The notes under the pieces are model-generated. The model ran no database searches and was not told the DNA's origin. It saw only the letters and a list, made by a program, of their open reading frames with translations. DNA of 47,863 nt from Rhodococcus sp. OK519 (GTDB lineage Bacteria; Actinomycetota; Actinomycetes; Mycobacteriales; Mycobacteriaceae), in contig NZ_QAOW01000014.1 of NCBI RefSeq assembly GCF_003051005.1, forward strand, positions 1 to 47,863, read 5' to 3'. This document shows, piece by piece, positions 9,072-16,236 of this stretch. Position numbers and translations under genes: made by a program. Position 1 is the stretch's first letter. Every line of letters begins with the position of its first letter.

Positions 9072-9434
9072 TCACTCGACGGGGCCGGCCCGCGCGACGG
9101 CGCGGGCCGGCCCGATCGGGAACACACCCGAACTCGTCGCAGCCGCCGTCGACACAACGACCTCCCAGCCGTCGACCGAGCAGTCAGCAAGTTCGACGCG
9201 CATCCGACGGGCGATGGTCGATGCTGCGGCGCAGGCGGATTCGTCACCACTTCCGAGTGCGTACGCGGCAGCGAGGGCCGAGAGATCGGCTGCGGACTGA
9301 GCACGATGCCGATTGACGACGACACCGCCGAGGTGGGCAAACGCTGCCGTCACCACCACGAGTCCGGCCAGGGCGAAGCACGCAAGCACTGTCGCGCCAC
9401 CGGACTCGTCCCGCAGCAGTCGCGTCCTTCTCAT
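9072..9434 (-). CDS. TadE/TadG-like secreted or membrane protein (Rv3654c-like)
   Basis: The 120-residue protein has a short charged N-terminus (MRRTRLLRDESGGATVLAC) followed by one hydrophobic helix (about 15-37) and an Ala-rich exterior part. The ESGGATV lead-in to the helix resembles the prepilin-like start of TadE/TadG proteins. It is the last gene of the Tad operon and starts by ATGA overlap with the tadE-like gene. I recall mycobacterial Rv3654c at this position, reported as secreted and linked to host-cell death suppression. That activity should not be assumed here. Confidence 0.8.
   Translation of the reverse strand: MRRTRLLRDESGGATVLACFALAGLVVVTAAFAHLGGVVVNRHRAQSAADLSALAAAYALGSGDESACAAASTIARRMRVELADCSVDGWEVVVSTAAATSSGVFPIGPARAVARAGPVE
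9082..9113 (+). terminator. Terminator after the helicase gene, inside the convergent CDS
   Basis: A perfect 14-bp GC stem (9082-9095 with 9100-9113) with loop GACG starts 15 bases after the helicase stop. It lies inside the 3' end of the convergent Tad gene, where it encodes an Ala/Pro/Arg-rich tail. It could stop transcription from either direction. No T-run follows. Confidence 0.5.
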
Positions 9435-9787
9435 CCGGTCTCCGACCTGGGTTCCCGAGCGGCAACCGCCTCGGCGGACAGTTCGACGAGAGGGAACAGC
9501 GCCGCCCGGGCACGGACCGTCGCGACGACGAACTCGCCGTCGTCGCGGACCGCGATATCCGCATTGCCCGGGGCGACCCGGCGGGCCACGACGACCGCGT
9601 TCGCACGGTCGTCCCGTGCGGCCAGCCGAGCAGCCTCCCGAGCAGCGTCGATGCAGCGCACCTGCGTGGACACGGCCGCGATCGCCCCGATACAGAGCAC
9701 GACGACCGTCACGATGGAGGCGATAGCGATCGCCGCCTCCACCGTGACCGCGCCGGCATCCGCACGAAGACCGGCGCGCGTCGTCAC
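9431..9787 (-). CDS. tadE: TadE-family minor pilin-like protein (Rv3655c-like)
   Basis: The 118-residue protein starts VTTRAGLRADAGAVTVEAA, then a long hydrophobic helix (about 17-42). The AGAVTVEAA lead-in, with a Glu shortly after the Gly/Ala junction, is the TadE signature, also seen in prepilin-like processing sites. I chose the GTG at 9787 because it overlaps the preceding stop as GTGA and longer frames read through shadow sequence. It is probably a minor pilin or pseudopilin of the Tad apparatus. Confidence 0.85.
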   Translation of the reverse strand: MTTRAGLRADAGAVTVEAAIAIASIVTVVVLCIGAIAAVSTQVRCIDAAREAARLAARDDRANAVVVARRVAPGNADIAVRDDGEFVVATVRARAALFPLVELSAEAVAAREPRSETG

Positions 9788-9987
9788 ACCGACGTCGCGA
9801 GCGCCTTGTCGATGATCCCGGTCAACGCAGACACAATAGAATCCCCGGTCACCACTGTGTACAGCACCGCGCCGAACGCGGCGGCAGCGATAGTGCCGAT
9901 CGCATATTCGGCCGTGGACATGCCGTCGTCGCCCGTCGAAGCCAGCATGATCCGCGCCTGGATCCCCCGAAACATCTTCGACCACAT
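9784..9987 (-). CDS. DUF4244 Flp-pilin-like protein (Rv3656c-like)
   Basis: The 67-residue protein contains DDGMSTAEYAIGTIAAAAFG. The sequence G-M-S-T-A-E-Y before a hydrophobic helix matches the processing site of Flp-type type IVb prepilins (cleavage after Gly, Glu at +5 of the mature form). It is the best candidate for the major pilin of this Tad system. GGGGGAC lies at good distance before the ATG. A 59-base gap separates it from tadC, the largest gap in the operon, which would allow separate expression of an abundant pilin. Confidence 0.85.
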   Translation of the reverse strand: MWSKMFRGIQARIMLASTGDDGMSTAEYAIGTIAAAAFGAVLYTVVTGDSIVSALTGIIDKALATSV

Positions 9988-10046
9988 TGTCGTCCCCCTT
10001 CATCCTTACCGGCACGGCGAGTCCGCACCGAGGTATTTCGTTCCGC

Positions 10047-10643
10047 TCACAGCAGCCCACCCTCGAGCACTCGACCGGCCAACCCGATCACCACCGGGAC
10101 GATGCCCAGGCAGACGAACGCGGGCAGGAAGCACAGGCCCAACGGCCCACCGATCAGCACGCCGGCCTTCTCCACGGCGGCGATCGCGCGGTCCTCGGCC
10201 TCGGTTCGCTGCTGGGTCGCGAGTTCTGCCATCGCCGACGACAGAGCTGCACCCGAACGCGCGGACCGTCGGGCCATCCGGGCCAGCGCCTCGGTGGCAG
10301 GCTCCGACTCCACGACGTCCCACGCTGTTGCCGGATCCGCACCGAGCGCGATCCGATCTGCAGTTCGCCGGAGCGACTGCCCCAACGGTTCGGGCGCCGA
10401 CCGTGCCACCGCGACGATCGCCTCAGACACGGGCAGACCTGCCTTCAGGCAGGCGGCCAGCAGGTCGAAGGTGCCTGCGACAGCGAGCGGATCCGGCGGG
10501 CCGGGAGACGATCCCGGAGCGGCCCGACCGTCGTCGGAGCTCGTGACCTCGGGGCTACCCCCGACACGCAGACGCCTTCGGATGCGATCGCTGCCCGGCA
10601 CGGCCACCACCGCCGCCGCCAGCAACAGTGCGGACACCCACAT
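10047..10643 (-). CDS. tadC: TadC-like type II/IV secretion F-domain membrane protein (Rv3657c-like)
   Basis: The 198-residue protein begins MWVSALLLAAAVVAVPG, a membrane helix. A soluble helical T2SS-F domain follows (about 55-155, with AACLKAGLPVSEAI) and then hydrophobic C-terminal segments. It would form part of the inner-membrane platform of the Tad machine together with TadB. The ATG at 10643 overlaps the tadB stop as TGATG, and the longer in-frame start upstream lies within tadB. It is short for the family but typical of the actinobacterial version. Confidence 0.85.
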   Translation of the reverse strand: MWVSALLLAAAVVAVPGSDRIRRRLRVGGSPEVTSSDDGRAAPGSSPGPPDPLAVAGTFDLLAACLKAGLPVSEAIVAVARSAPEPLGQSLRRTADRIALGADPATAWDVVESEPATEALARMARRSARSGAALSSAMAELATQQRTEAEDRAIAAVEKAGVLIGGPLGLCFLPAFVCLGIVPVVIGLAGRVLEGGLL

Positions 10644-11449
10644 CACGGCACCGCTCGGTCGACGATGCGGTCGGTCCACGCGAGGCCGAGCGCGACCAGG
10701 ACCGTTCCCGCCACCAGCAACGCGCTGCCGAGGCCACCCCCGGCCAGAACCCGCACGGGTGCCGCTCCCATCAGTTGCCCCAGGCCGATCCCCAGCACCG
10801 GGAGCCCCGCCAGCACCGCACCGGTGGCCCGCGCACCGGCGAGGCCGGCATCGGCGCGTGACCGGAATCTACTGCGGCCCTGCAGATCCGAACGCGCCGC
10901 CTGCAGCAGTTCGGCAAGTGGAAGTCCACGGGACTCGGCGACCGACCACGCCTCGGCCAGTCGCGACAATTCGTCGGCGACAACGCTGCCCGGCAGCGAC
11001 AGACCGCCGGCCGCCGACCCACCCAGGCGCGCTCGCCCCGCGGCCGTTCGCAGCGCCGTCGACGCGTCACCGTGACAGTCCTGTGCGGCCGCGTCGCACG
11101 CGACCGCAGGGTGGGCGCCGACGCCCAGTTCGCCGATCACGGCTTCGAGGCCGGCCAGCACCTGCGCCCGTTCACGGTCACGAGACCGGGCCGCGGCGCC
11201 GCGGCGGTGACGTCGGCGCACGGTGGCCACGACGACCACGACAGCGAAGGCGGGGCCTATCGCCCCGATGACCGCGACCGGCACGCATGCCACGAAGGCG
11301 GCGTCGAACGGCGAGAGTCGGCGCCACACGGGCGGGCGCGGCGGCGTCCCGCCGGACCTCGGCGGCAGCGCGGACCGCAGTCGCCCGACTGCCCCGCGAG
11401 TGGGCACCATCAGGAGAGCCGCGGCGAGCGTGAGCACGATCGCGCTCAC
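10643..11449 (-). CDS. tadB: TadB-like type II/IV secretion F-domain membrane protein (Rv3658c-like)
   Basis: The 268-residue protein starts VSAIVLTLAAALLMVPTRG. It has hydrophobic helices near the N-terminus and at about 55-75, a cytoplasmic T2SS-F domain (about 90-200, with SRGLPLAELLQAARSDL) and two C-terminal helices. It is the partner of TadC in the inner-membrane platform. The GTG at 11449 overlaps the tadA stop as GTGA, which fixes the start. Upstream in-frame codons are Gly/Arg-rich shadow of tadA. Confidence 0.85.
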   Translation of the reverse strand: MSAIVLTLAAALLMVPTRGAVGRLRSALPPRSGGTPPRPPVWRRLSPFDAAFVACVPVAVIGAIGPAFAVVVVVATVRRRHRRGAAARSRDRERAQVLAGLEAVIGELGVGAHPAVACDAAAQDCHGDASTALRTAAGRARLGGSAAGGLSLPGSVVADELSRLAEAWSVAESRGLPLAELLQAARSDLQGRSRFRSRADAGLAGARATGAVLAGLPVLGIGLGQLMGAAPVRVLAGGGLGSALLVAGTVLVALGLAWTDRIVDRAVP

Positions 11450-12624
11450 GCTGCATTTCTCCGAACCAGCATGTCGTGCAGAATTTTTCCTGCCGGGCCC
11501 TCTCCCCCGTGCCGCGTCCACGCAGGCACCACCTCGACCACCCCCGCCGCATCCCGGCACAGGACCGCGATCTCCACCAGGCGCCGGCGCCCCTGCGCGT
11601 CACGTTCTACGTGAAGCACGACCTGAACCGCAGCCGACAACTGGCTGTGCAACGCGGGCCGGTCGAGTCCACCGAGAGCCGCCAGTGCCTCGAGCCTTGC
11701 CGGTAGTTCGCGCGGCGAATTGGCGTGCACCGTGCCGGCACCACCATCGTGGCCCGTGTTGAGCGCCGTGAGGAGGTCGACCACCTCCGCACCTCGCACC
11801 TCACCGACGACGATGCGGTCGGGACGCATCCGCAACGACTGCCGCACGAGATCGCGGACAGTCACCTCGCCGACGCCTTCGACATTCGGGACCCTCGCGA
11901 CCAACCGCACCACGTGCGGGTGCGCCGGCGCCAACTCGGCCGCGTCCTCGACACACACGATCCGCTCGGTCGGATCGACCCGACCGAGCAGCGCCGCCAA
12001 GATCGTCGTCTTGCCTGCACCGGTGCCACCCGTCACCAGAAACGCCAAACGCGCCAGGATGATTCGCTCGAGAAGATCTCGGGATTCTCGCGTCACCGCA
12101 CCTGACGCCGCGAGCTCCTCGAAACCTTGTGTGGCTTGCCGGAGCACCCGCAGCGAGAGGCAGGTCCCGGCCTGCGCGACCGGCGCGAGGACGGCGTGCA
12201 AGCGAACACCGAAGTCCCCGTTGCCGACTGCGGGGAGTCGGCCGTCCACCCAGGGCTGCGCATCGTCCAGGCGGCGCCCGGCCGACAACGCGAGACGCTG
12301 GGCCAGCCTGCGCACCGACGCTTCGTCCACGAACGTCACATCGGTGCGTTCGAGCCCCGCACCCCGATCGACCCAGACCTCGTCCGGTGCGGTGACCAGG
12401 ACGTCGGTAACCCCCGACAGTTCGAGTAGAACCTCGAGTGGTCCTGCGCCGGTCAGCTCGGTCCTGAGTACCCGCAGTGCGGCCAACAGGTCCGTGTCCG
12501 CGAGCACGCCGCCCGACTCCGAGCGGATGGCGGCGGCAACGGTCGCCGGCGTCGGCTCACCGTCCGCGGCGGCGAGGCGCTCCCGCACACGGTCCAGCAG
12601 TTCCGTCGAGAACAGCGCGCTCAT
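11446..12624 (-). CDS. tadA: TadA/CpaF-type secretion ATPase (Rv3659c-like)
   Basis: The 392-residue hexameric ATPase powers pilus assembly or secretion. Visible are the N-terminal domain, the P-loop GGTGAGKT (199-206), the Asp-box/Walker-B-like region (RIVCVEDAAEL and RPDRIVVGEVRGAE) and a His-box segment (GHDGGAGTVHANSP). The start ATG at 12624 overlaps the ssd stop as ATGA and is preferred over an in-frame codon three residues upstream. It is encoded in the centre of the Tad operon. Confidence 0.93.
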   Translation of the reverse strand: MSALFSTELLDRVRERLAAADGEPTPATVAAAIRSESGGVLADTDLLAALRVLRTELTGAGPLEVLLELSGVTDVLVTAPDEVWVDRGAGLERTDVTFVDEASVRRLAQRLALSAGRRLDDAQPWVDGRLPAVGNGDFGVRLHAVLAPVAQAGTCLSLRVLRQATQGFEELAASGAVTRESRDLLERIILARLAFLVTGGTGAGKTTILAALLGRVDPTERIVCVEDAAELAPAHPHVVRLVARVPNVEGVGEVTVRDLVRQSLRMRPDRIVVGEVRGAEVVDLLTALNTGHDGGAGTVHANSPRELPARLEALAALGGLDRPALHSQLSAAVQVVLHVERDAQGRRRLVEIAVLCRDAAGVVEVVPAWTRHGGEGPAGKILHDMLVRRNAA

Positions 12625-13739
12625 GCGGCCCACCGCCCCGGTCGGGGACGCGCGTCGAGCACATCGAGCACCGCACGTGCCGCGGCAGCAAGCGGCGAAC
12701 GACGCCCCAGGTCCAGCCCGCCGTGTTCGAGCGAAGCATCGAGGCGTGGGGCCGGCCGCATGGCCGCGATCACCGGCACGGACAAGGTTTCGGCAAGGTC
12801 ACCGCCACGCAGACCGCCCGGCGCCGGGCCGCGAACCACGATGCCCCGGTGCGGGTTTCGTCGACCGATCCACGACAGGACACGCTCGGACGCCACACCA
12901 CCGCGCACGGTGGCCGGAACCACCACCACTACCAGATCAGCAAGGTCGACGAGGCTGTCACCGACCTCGCAGGGATGACGAGCGACGTCGCACACCACAA
13001 GACTCCCCGCCCGGCGACCGGCCTCGGAGACAGCTGCCGCCGCAGCAGACGTCGGACCTCCGGCGGAGCTGCCGCGGCCACACGCGAGAACACTTACACC
13101 CGCTCGTGAGGGCAGCGCAGCGTGAAGGGCGTCCGCGAACACCCGTCCGCCCTCGACCGAGAGTCCGGACCACCGCAAGCCGGGTGCCGATTCCACACCC
13201 AGGAGCAGGTCGAGTCCACTCCCCAGCGGATCCGCATCGATCAGCAGTACTCCCGGCGCCCGCTCCGCCTTTCGAACCCGCGCGGCTTCGAGGGCGACCG
13301 CCGCCGCCATCGTCGACGCCCCGGCACCGCCGGCGCCCGCAACAACGGCTATGACCGCGCCACCCGCCTGCTGCCGGGTACCGCGTTCGGCGAAGACGGC
13401 GACAAGAACATCCTCGTCGTCCGGGATGCCGAGGACCCGATCGGCACCGACCTCCGCGCCGGCCTGCCAGTCCGCGATGGTCGGTACGCCCGCACAGACG
13501 ACGACCACTCGGTCACGCCGAGGAAGGCGTGCGGCGCACTCGCGCGCAGCCGAGGCGTCGAGCACCACCAGATCCGCCGACACCCATGCACTGCGCCCGA
13601 TCGGCTCCGCCGACTCGACAAACGATTGATCAGTAGCAGCGGCGACAGATCTGAGACTGTCCGTCACGGCGCGCTCTCGTGTCGCGACGAGCACCCCGCG
13701 ACTGTCCGGGGCCCGCACGGCGAGGGGTTCGGTGGTCAT
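12621..13739 (-). CDS. ssd: Ssd/TadZ-like ParA-related protein (Rv3660c-like)
   Basis: The 372-residue protein has an N-terminal receiver-like region (about 15-115) and a C-terminal MinD/ParA-type domain. The P-loop is degenerate: AGAGGAGAST (134-143) lacks the lysines of a normal deviant Walker A, so ATP hydrolysis is doubtful. In M. tuberculosis the counterpart was named septum-site-determining protein. In Tad systems a related protein, TadZ/CpaE, places the machine at the pole. It is first in the Tad operon and probably carries its promoter in the region shared with the 6C RNA. Confidence 0.85.
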   Translation of the reverse strand: MTTEPLAVRAPDSRGVLVATRERAVTDSLRSVAAATDQSFVESAEPIGRSAWVSADLVVLDASAARECAARLPRRDRVVVVCAGVPTIADWQAGAEVGADRVLGIPDDEDVLVAVFAERGTRQQAGGAVIAVVAGAGGAGASTMAAAVALEAARVRKAERAPGVLLIDADPLGSGLDLLLGVESAPGLRWSGLSVEGGRVFADALHAALPSRAGVSVLACGRGSSAGGPTSAAAAAVSEAGRRAGSLVVCDVARHPCEVGDSLVDLADLVVVVVPATVRGGVASERVLSWIGRRNPHRGIVVRGPAPGGLRGGDLAETLSVPVIAAMRPAPRLDASLEHGGLDLGRRSPLAAAARAVLDVLDARPRPGRWAA

Positions 13740-13904
13740 GCTCGTCAGCCTGCGGCCTCGGCGCGCGTTCGAGGAGGCCGATCCGACGAATGTGGACGAA
13801 ATCGGGGGCTGTGGATAACTTTTCGTACGTACGTACCACTTTTACGCGACGGAGTTGCCCTGGAAGGGGTCTCGCCTGCAAAGAAGGGGACGCCCGGAAC
13901 ATTC

Positions 13905-14008
13905 GGGCTGAGAAAAGGGACGACCCCCGCCAGGGGGGGAGGAGGCGGGGGTCGTCAGAGTTCAGCCCCGGGGGGTCGGGCTGAACACGCCTGGATCGCG
14001 TCCAGGTA
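13905..14008 (-). ncRNA. 6C small RNA (B11-like)
   Basis: On the minus strand two strong hairpins carry C-runs in their loops, the definition of 6C RNA. The 5' hairpin is GTTCAGCCC/GGGCTGAAC (13986-13978 with 13968-13960), loop GACCCCCCG. The 3' hairpin has a perfect 13-bp stem (13956-13944 with 13931-13919) and loop TCCTCCCCCCCT, followed by CCTTTTCT, so it doubles as terminator. A small third hairpin (13990-14006) lies at the 5' end. Location between ssd and the HAD gene, and the strand, match M. tuberculosis B11/6C. In mycobacteria this RNA pairs through its C-rich loops with mRNAs. Ends are estimated. Confidence 0.88.
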
Positions 14009-14014
14009 GAAGCA

Positions 14015-14045
14015 ATACTACACCCACGTCCACGATTGATTGCAA
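14015..14045 (-). promoter_or_regulatory. Possible promoter of 6C RNA
   Basis: On the minus strand TTGCAA (14040-14045) and TAGTAT (14015-14020) are separated by 19 bases, one to two longer than ideal. The -10 box would place the start near 14008, just before the first 6C hairpin. Confidence 0.4.
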
Positions 14046-14138
14046 GTTCAGCGATCAATCCGACGCGCCCGGATCGCCGGGAACGTCCGGAAGCCTGTAC
14101 CCGACCGAAGCCGCATCCACTCCCCTATTCTTGGTCAG

Positions 14139-14957
14139 GTGACCGCCGACCCGAGCGACCTCACCCAGCGCGGACGCGTCGCCGCGTTCTTCGACCTGGA
14201 CAAGACGATCATCGCCAAGTCCAGCGCCCTCGCCTTCAGCAAGCCGTTCTTCGCCCAGGGACTCATCACCCGGCGGTCGGTGCTGCAGAGCAGCTACGCG
14301 CAGTTCCTCTTCGTCCTCTCGGGTGCCGACCACGACCAGATGGAGCGCATGCGCGCCAACCTGACGAACATGACCGCCGGCTGGGACGTCGAGCAGATCC
14401 GGGCCATCGTCGCCGAGACACTGCACGACATCGTCGATCCCCTGGTCTTCGCGGAGGCCGCGGACCTCATCGCAGACCACAAACTCCGCGGCCACGACGT
14501 CGTGATCGTCTCGGCGTCGGGCGAGGAGGTCGTCACTCCCATCGCCGCCGCCCTCGGCGTATCTCACAGCTGCGCGACACGCATGGTCGTCGAGGACGGC
14601 CGCTACACCGGAGAACTCGGGTTCTACTGCTACGGCAACGGCAAGGTCGAGGCAATGCGCGAACTCGCCGCACGAGAGGGCTACGACCTCTCCCGCTGCT
14701 ATGCGTACTCGGATTCCGTGACCGATCTTCCGATGCTCGAGGCCGTCGGACACCCGACCGCCGTCAACCCCGATCGCGGCCTCCGCCGGGTCGCCATCGA
14801 AAGCGGTTGGCCCGTATTGTCTTTCTCGAATCCGGTATCGCTGCGTGCCCGATTGCAGGCACCCTCACGGTCGACGGTCACCGCCGCAGCAGCGGTGCTG
14901 TCGACCGCCGCAGTGGCCGGCGCGTTCACCTACGGGATGCGGCGGAGGAAACGGTGA
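14139..14957 (+). CDS. HAD-superfamily phosphatase, SerB-like subfamily IB (Rv3661-like)
   Basis: The 272-residue phosphatase shows motif I DLDKT (catalytic aspartates near the N-terminus in AAFFDLDKTII), motif II SASGEE, the conserved lysine in GNGK, and motif IV YSDSVTDLPML. The C-terminus has a hydrophobic helix (about 245-262) followed by RRRKR, so the enzyme may be membrane-anchored. The substrate is unknown, and phosphoserine or a lipid phosphate is possible. I chose the GTG at 14139 because the in-frame upstream part overlaps the 6C promoter and is not conserved-looking. No clear Shine-Dalgarno is seen, which suits a leaderless message. Confidence 0.88.
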   Translation: MTADPSDLTQRGRVAAFFDLDKTIIAKSSALAFSKPFFAQGLITRRSVLQSSYAQFLFVLSGADHDQMERMRANLTNMTAGWDVEQIRAIVAETLHDIVDPLVFAEAADLIADHKLRGHDVVIVSASGEEVVTPIAAALGVSHSCATRMVVEDGRYTGELGFYCYGNGKVEAMRELAAREGYDLSRCYAYSDSVTDLPMLEAVGHPTAVNPDRGLRRVAIESGWPVLSFSNPVSLRARLQAPSRSTVTAAAAVLSTAAVAGAFTYGMRRRKR

Positions 14958-14987
14958 ACCCGCGTCTGCCACAAAGGAAAATTGCCT

Positions 14988-15016
14988 CTTGAAGTGGGTC
15001 GGAGCACAGGGTACAA
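14988..15016 (+). promoter_or_regulatory. Promoter of the Ms1-like RNA
   Basis: TTGAAG (14988-14993) and TACAAA (15011-15016) are separated by exactly 17 bases. It starts 31 bases after the HAD stop codon and would begin transcription near 15023. Confidence 0.65.
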
Positions 15017-15022
15017 AGGAGT

Positions 15023-15322
15023 TACGGAAGGCCGGAAAGCCAGGATCGATCCGGAAGAGAAGGACTGATCCCCCGAACGGACTTCCCAGCACGGGCACCA
15101 GGTACCCACGCGAAGCACAAGCCACTATAAGGGCAGAAGCGTTGTGGGCTTGCGTGACTCGGATGACTGACGGCAAGGACCCAGCACACGTTGCCGGGAC
15201 GATCCGCCACCGCCCGAGCCCACGCCGAGGCCGTTGACACACAACCCACCTTGCACGCTTGGTAACCCGGCAGTCCGTGCTAGCGGGTGGCGGCACCGAC
15301 AAAGATCGGTGGCACCACCCGC
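15023..15322 (+). ncRNA. Ms1/MTS2823-like RNA polymerase-binding RNA
   Basis: About 300 non-coding bases lie between the HAD gene (Rv3661-like) and the Rv3662c-like gene, where mycobacteria encode Ms1 (MTS2823). Strand, length of roughly 300 bases, a promoter with a 17-base spacer and a strong 3' hairpin all agree. Ms1 is an abundant stationary-phase RNA that binds core RNA polymerase lacking sigma factor, unlike 6S RNA, which binds the holoenzyme. Both ends are estimated from promoter and hairpin positions. No supported protein is encoded here. Confidence 0.82.
15283..15322 (+). terminator. 3' hairpin of the Ms1-like RNA
   Basis: A 17-position stem with two mismatches (15283-15299 against 15306-15322) and loop CAAAGA ends the putative RNA. 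It lies 36 bases before the stop of the convergent gene and could serve both strands. Confidence 0.65.
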
Positions 15323-15358
15323 TTCGTATGCGCCGACCCGCCGCGCGACTTTTCCGCC

Positions 15359-16111
15359 TCAGCCGGCAGCGGCGGCATCGGCGATGGACATCGCCTCACG
15401 GGCACCCGCCTCCAGTGCGCCGCAGCACAGGATCAACCAACTGCCGACCCCCTCGGGCGTCGCCGACTCGAATCCGGCGATCCCGTCCAGGTACGCCGGC
15501 GCGCGGCGCATCCAGCTCACCTCGGGCACGCCCAGGTTGTGCGGGTCGAGGCCGGTCGACGTGGCAACCAGTCGGGATGCGGCGCGGGCCACGATGCCGT
15601 CGGCCACCCCGAACGGCCGCAGTGCCAGGAGTTCACCGTGCACGATCGCGGCCACCACCGGCGCCGGCGCGTTCGTTCCGCCGGTGACCAGTTGCGCCAG
15701 CATGTCGAGCCGCTCCCCTACGCCGGGATCCGTTCGGGGCCGTCCGAGCGTCGCAGCGTCGTCGACGAGGTCGGCGGCTGCCAATAGGTGCAGACGGGCC
15801 AGCGCCTGCAACGGCGCACGTTGCCACGTCTGCAGGATGATCGTGAGCGCCTCCCCGTCGAGCGCTTGTGCGACCCGCAACGCCCCGGACAGGATCGGAT
15901 CGCCCACCGTTCCCGGCACAGGCAGTTCGGTAGATCCGCCGTCGATGGATGCGGACGCGCGAGCAGCGCGGACGGACGCTTCGGTGGCCGTCTTGGGCCA
16001 GTCCCGACGATTGGTCCGGTGCCGATGCACCTCGCCGAGTGCGTCACGCGCGCGGTCCGCCGCATCGACGACGCCCGGGAGGTCCAGCAGCGGCTGCAAG
16101 GGATCGGTCAC
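15359..16111 (-). CDS. Conserved protein resembling a degenerate Fic domain (Rv3662c-like)
   Basis: The 250-residue soluble protein occupies the Rv3662c position. Residues 47-59 (VRAARASASIDGG) resemble the N-terminal helix of Fic proteins, where S-x-x-x-E-G is the inhibitory motif. Residues 164-176 (LRPFGVADGIVAR) align with the Fic core HPFxDGNGRxxR: the catalytic His is Arg165, the Asn is Asp171, and most anion-binding residues are changed. If the fold assignment is right, it cannot AMPylate by the known mechanism and may be a binding or scaffold protein. The fold call is my reading of motifs only. The gene stands 125 bases after the amidohydrolase gene on the same strand. Confidence 0.7.
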   Translation of the reverse strand: MTDPLQPLLDLPGVVDAADRARDALGEVHRHRTNRRDWPKTATEASVRAARASASIDGGSTELPVPGTVGDPILSGALRVAQALDGEALTIILQTWQRAPLQALARLHLLAAADLVDDAATLGRPRTDPGVGERLDMLAQLVTGGTNAPAPVVAAIVHGELLALRPFGVADGIVARAASRLVATSTGLDPHNLGVPEVSWMRRAPAYLDGIAGFESATPEGVGSWLILCCGALEAGAREAMSIADAAAAG

Positions 16112-16236
16112 GCGTCAGACGCTACCCGTCTGCGCGTAGCCGGAAGCCGCCCGGTACGGCGTCGAGGGCAATTCCCGTGCCGTGCGACGCGTCGCCTCTG
16201 GAACCTCGCCGACGCGAGCCGGGAGCTGCAGCCCAC

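Noticed and set aside
11720-13354. 544-codon open frame opposite tadA and ssd
   Set aside because: It is a low-complexity Ser/Arg/Thr-rich shadow with no domain. The minus-strand genes overlap in a coherent operon.
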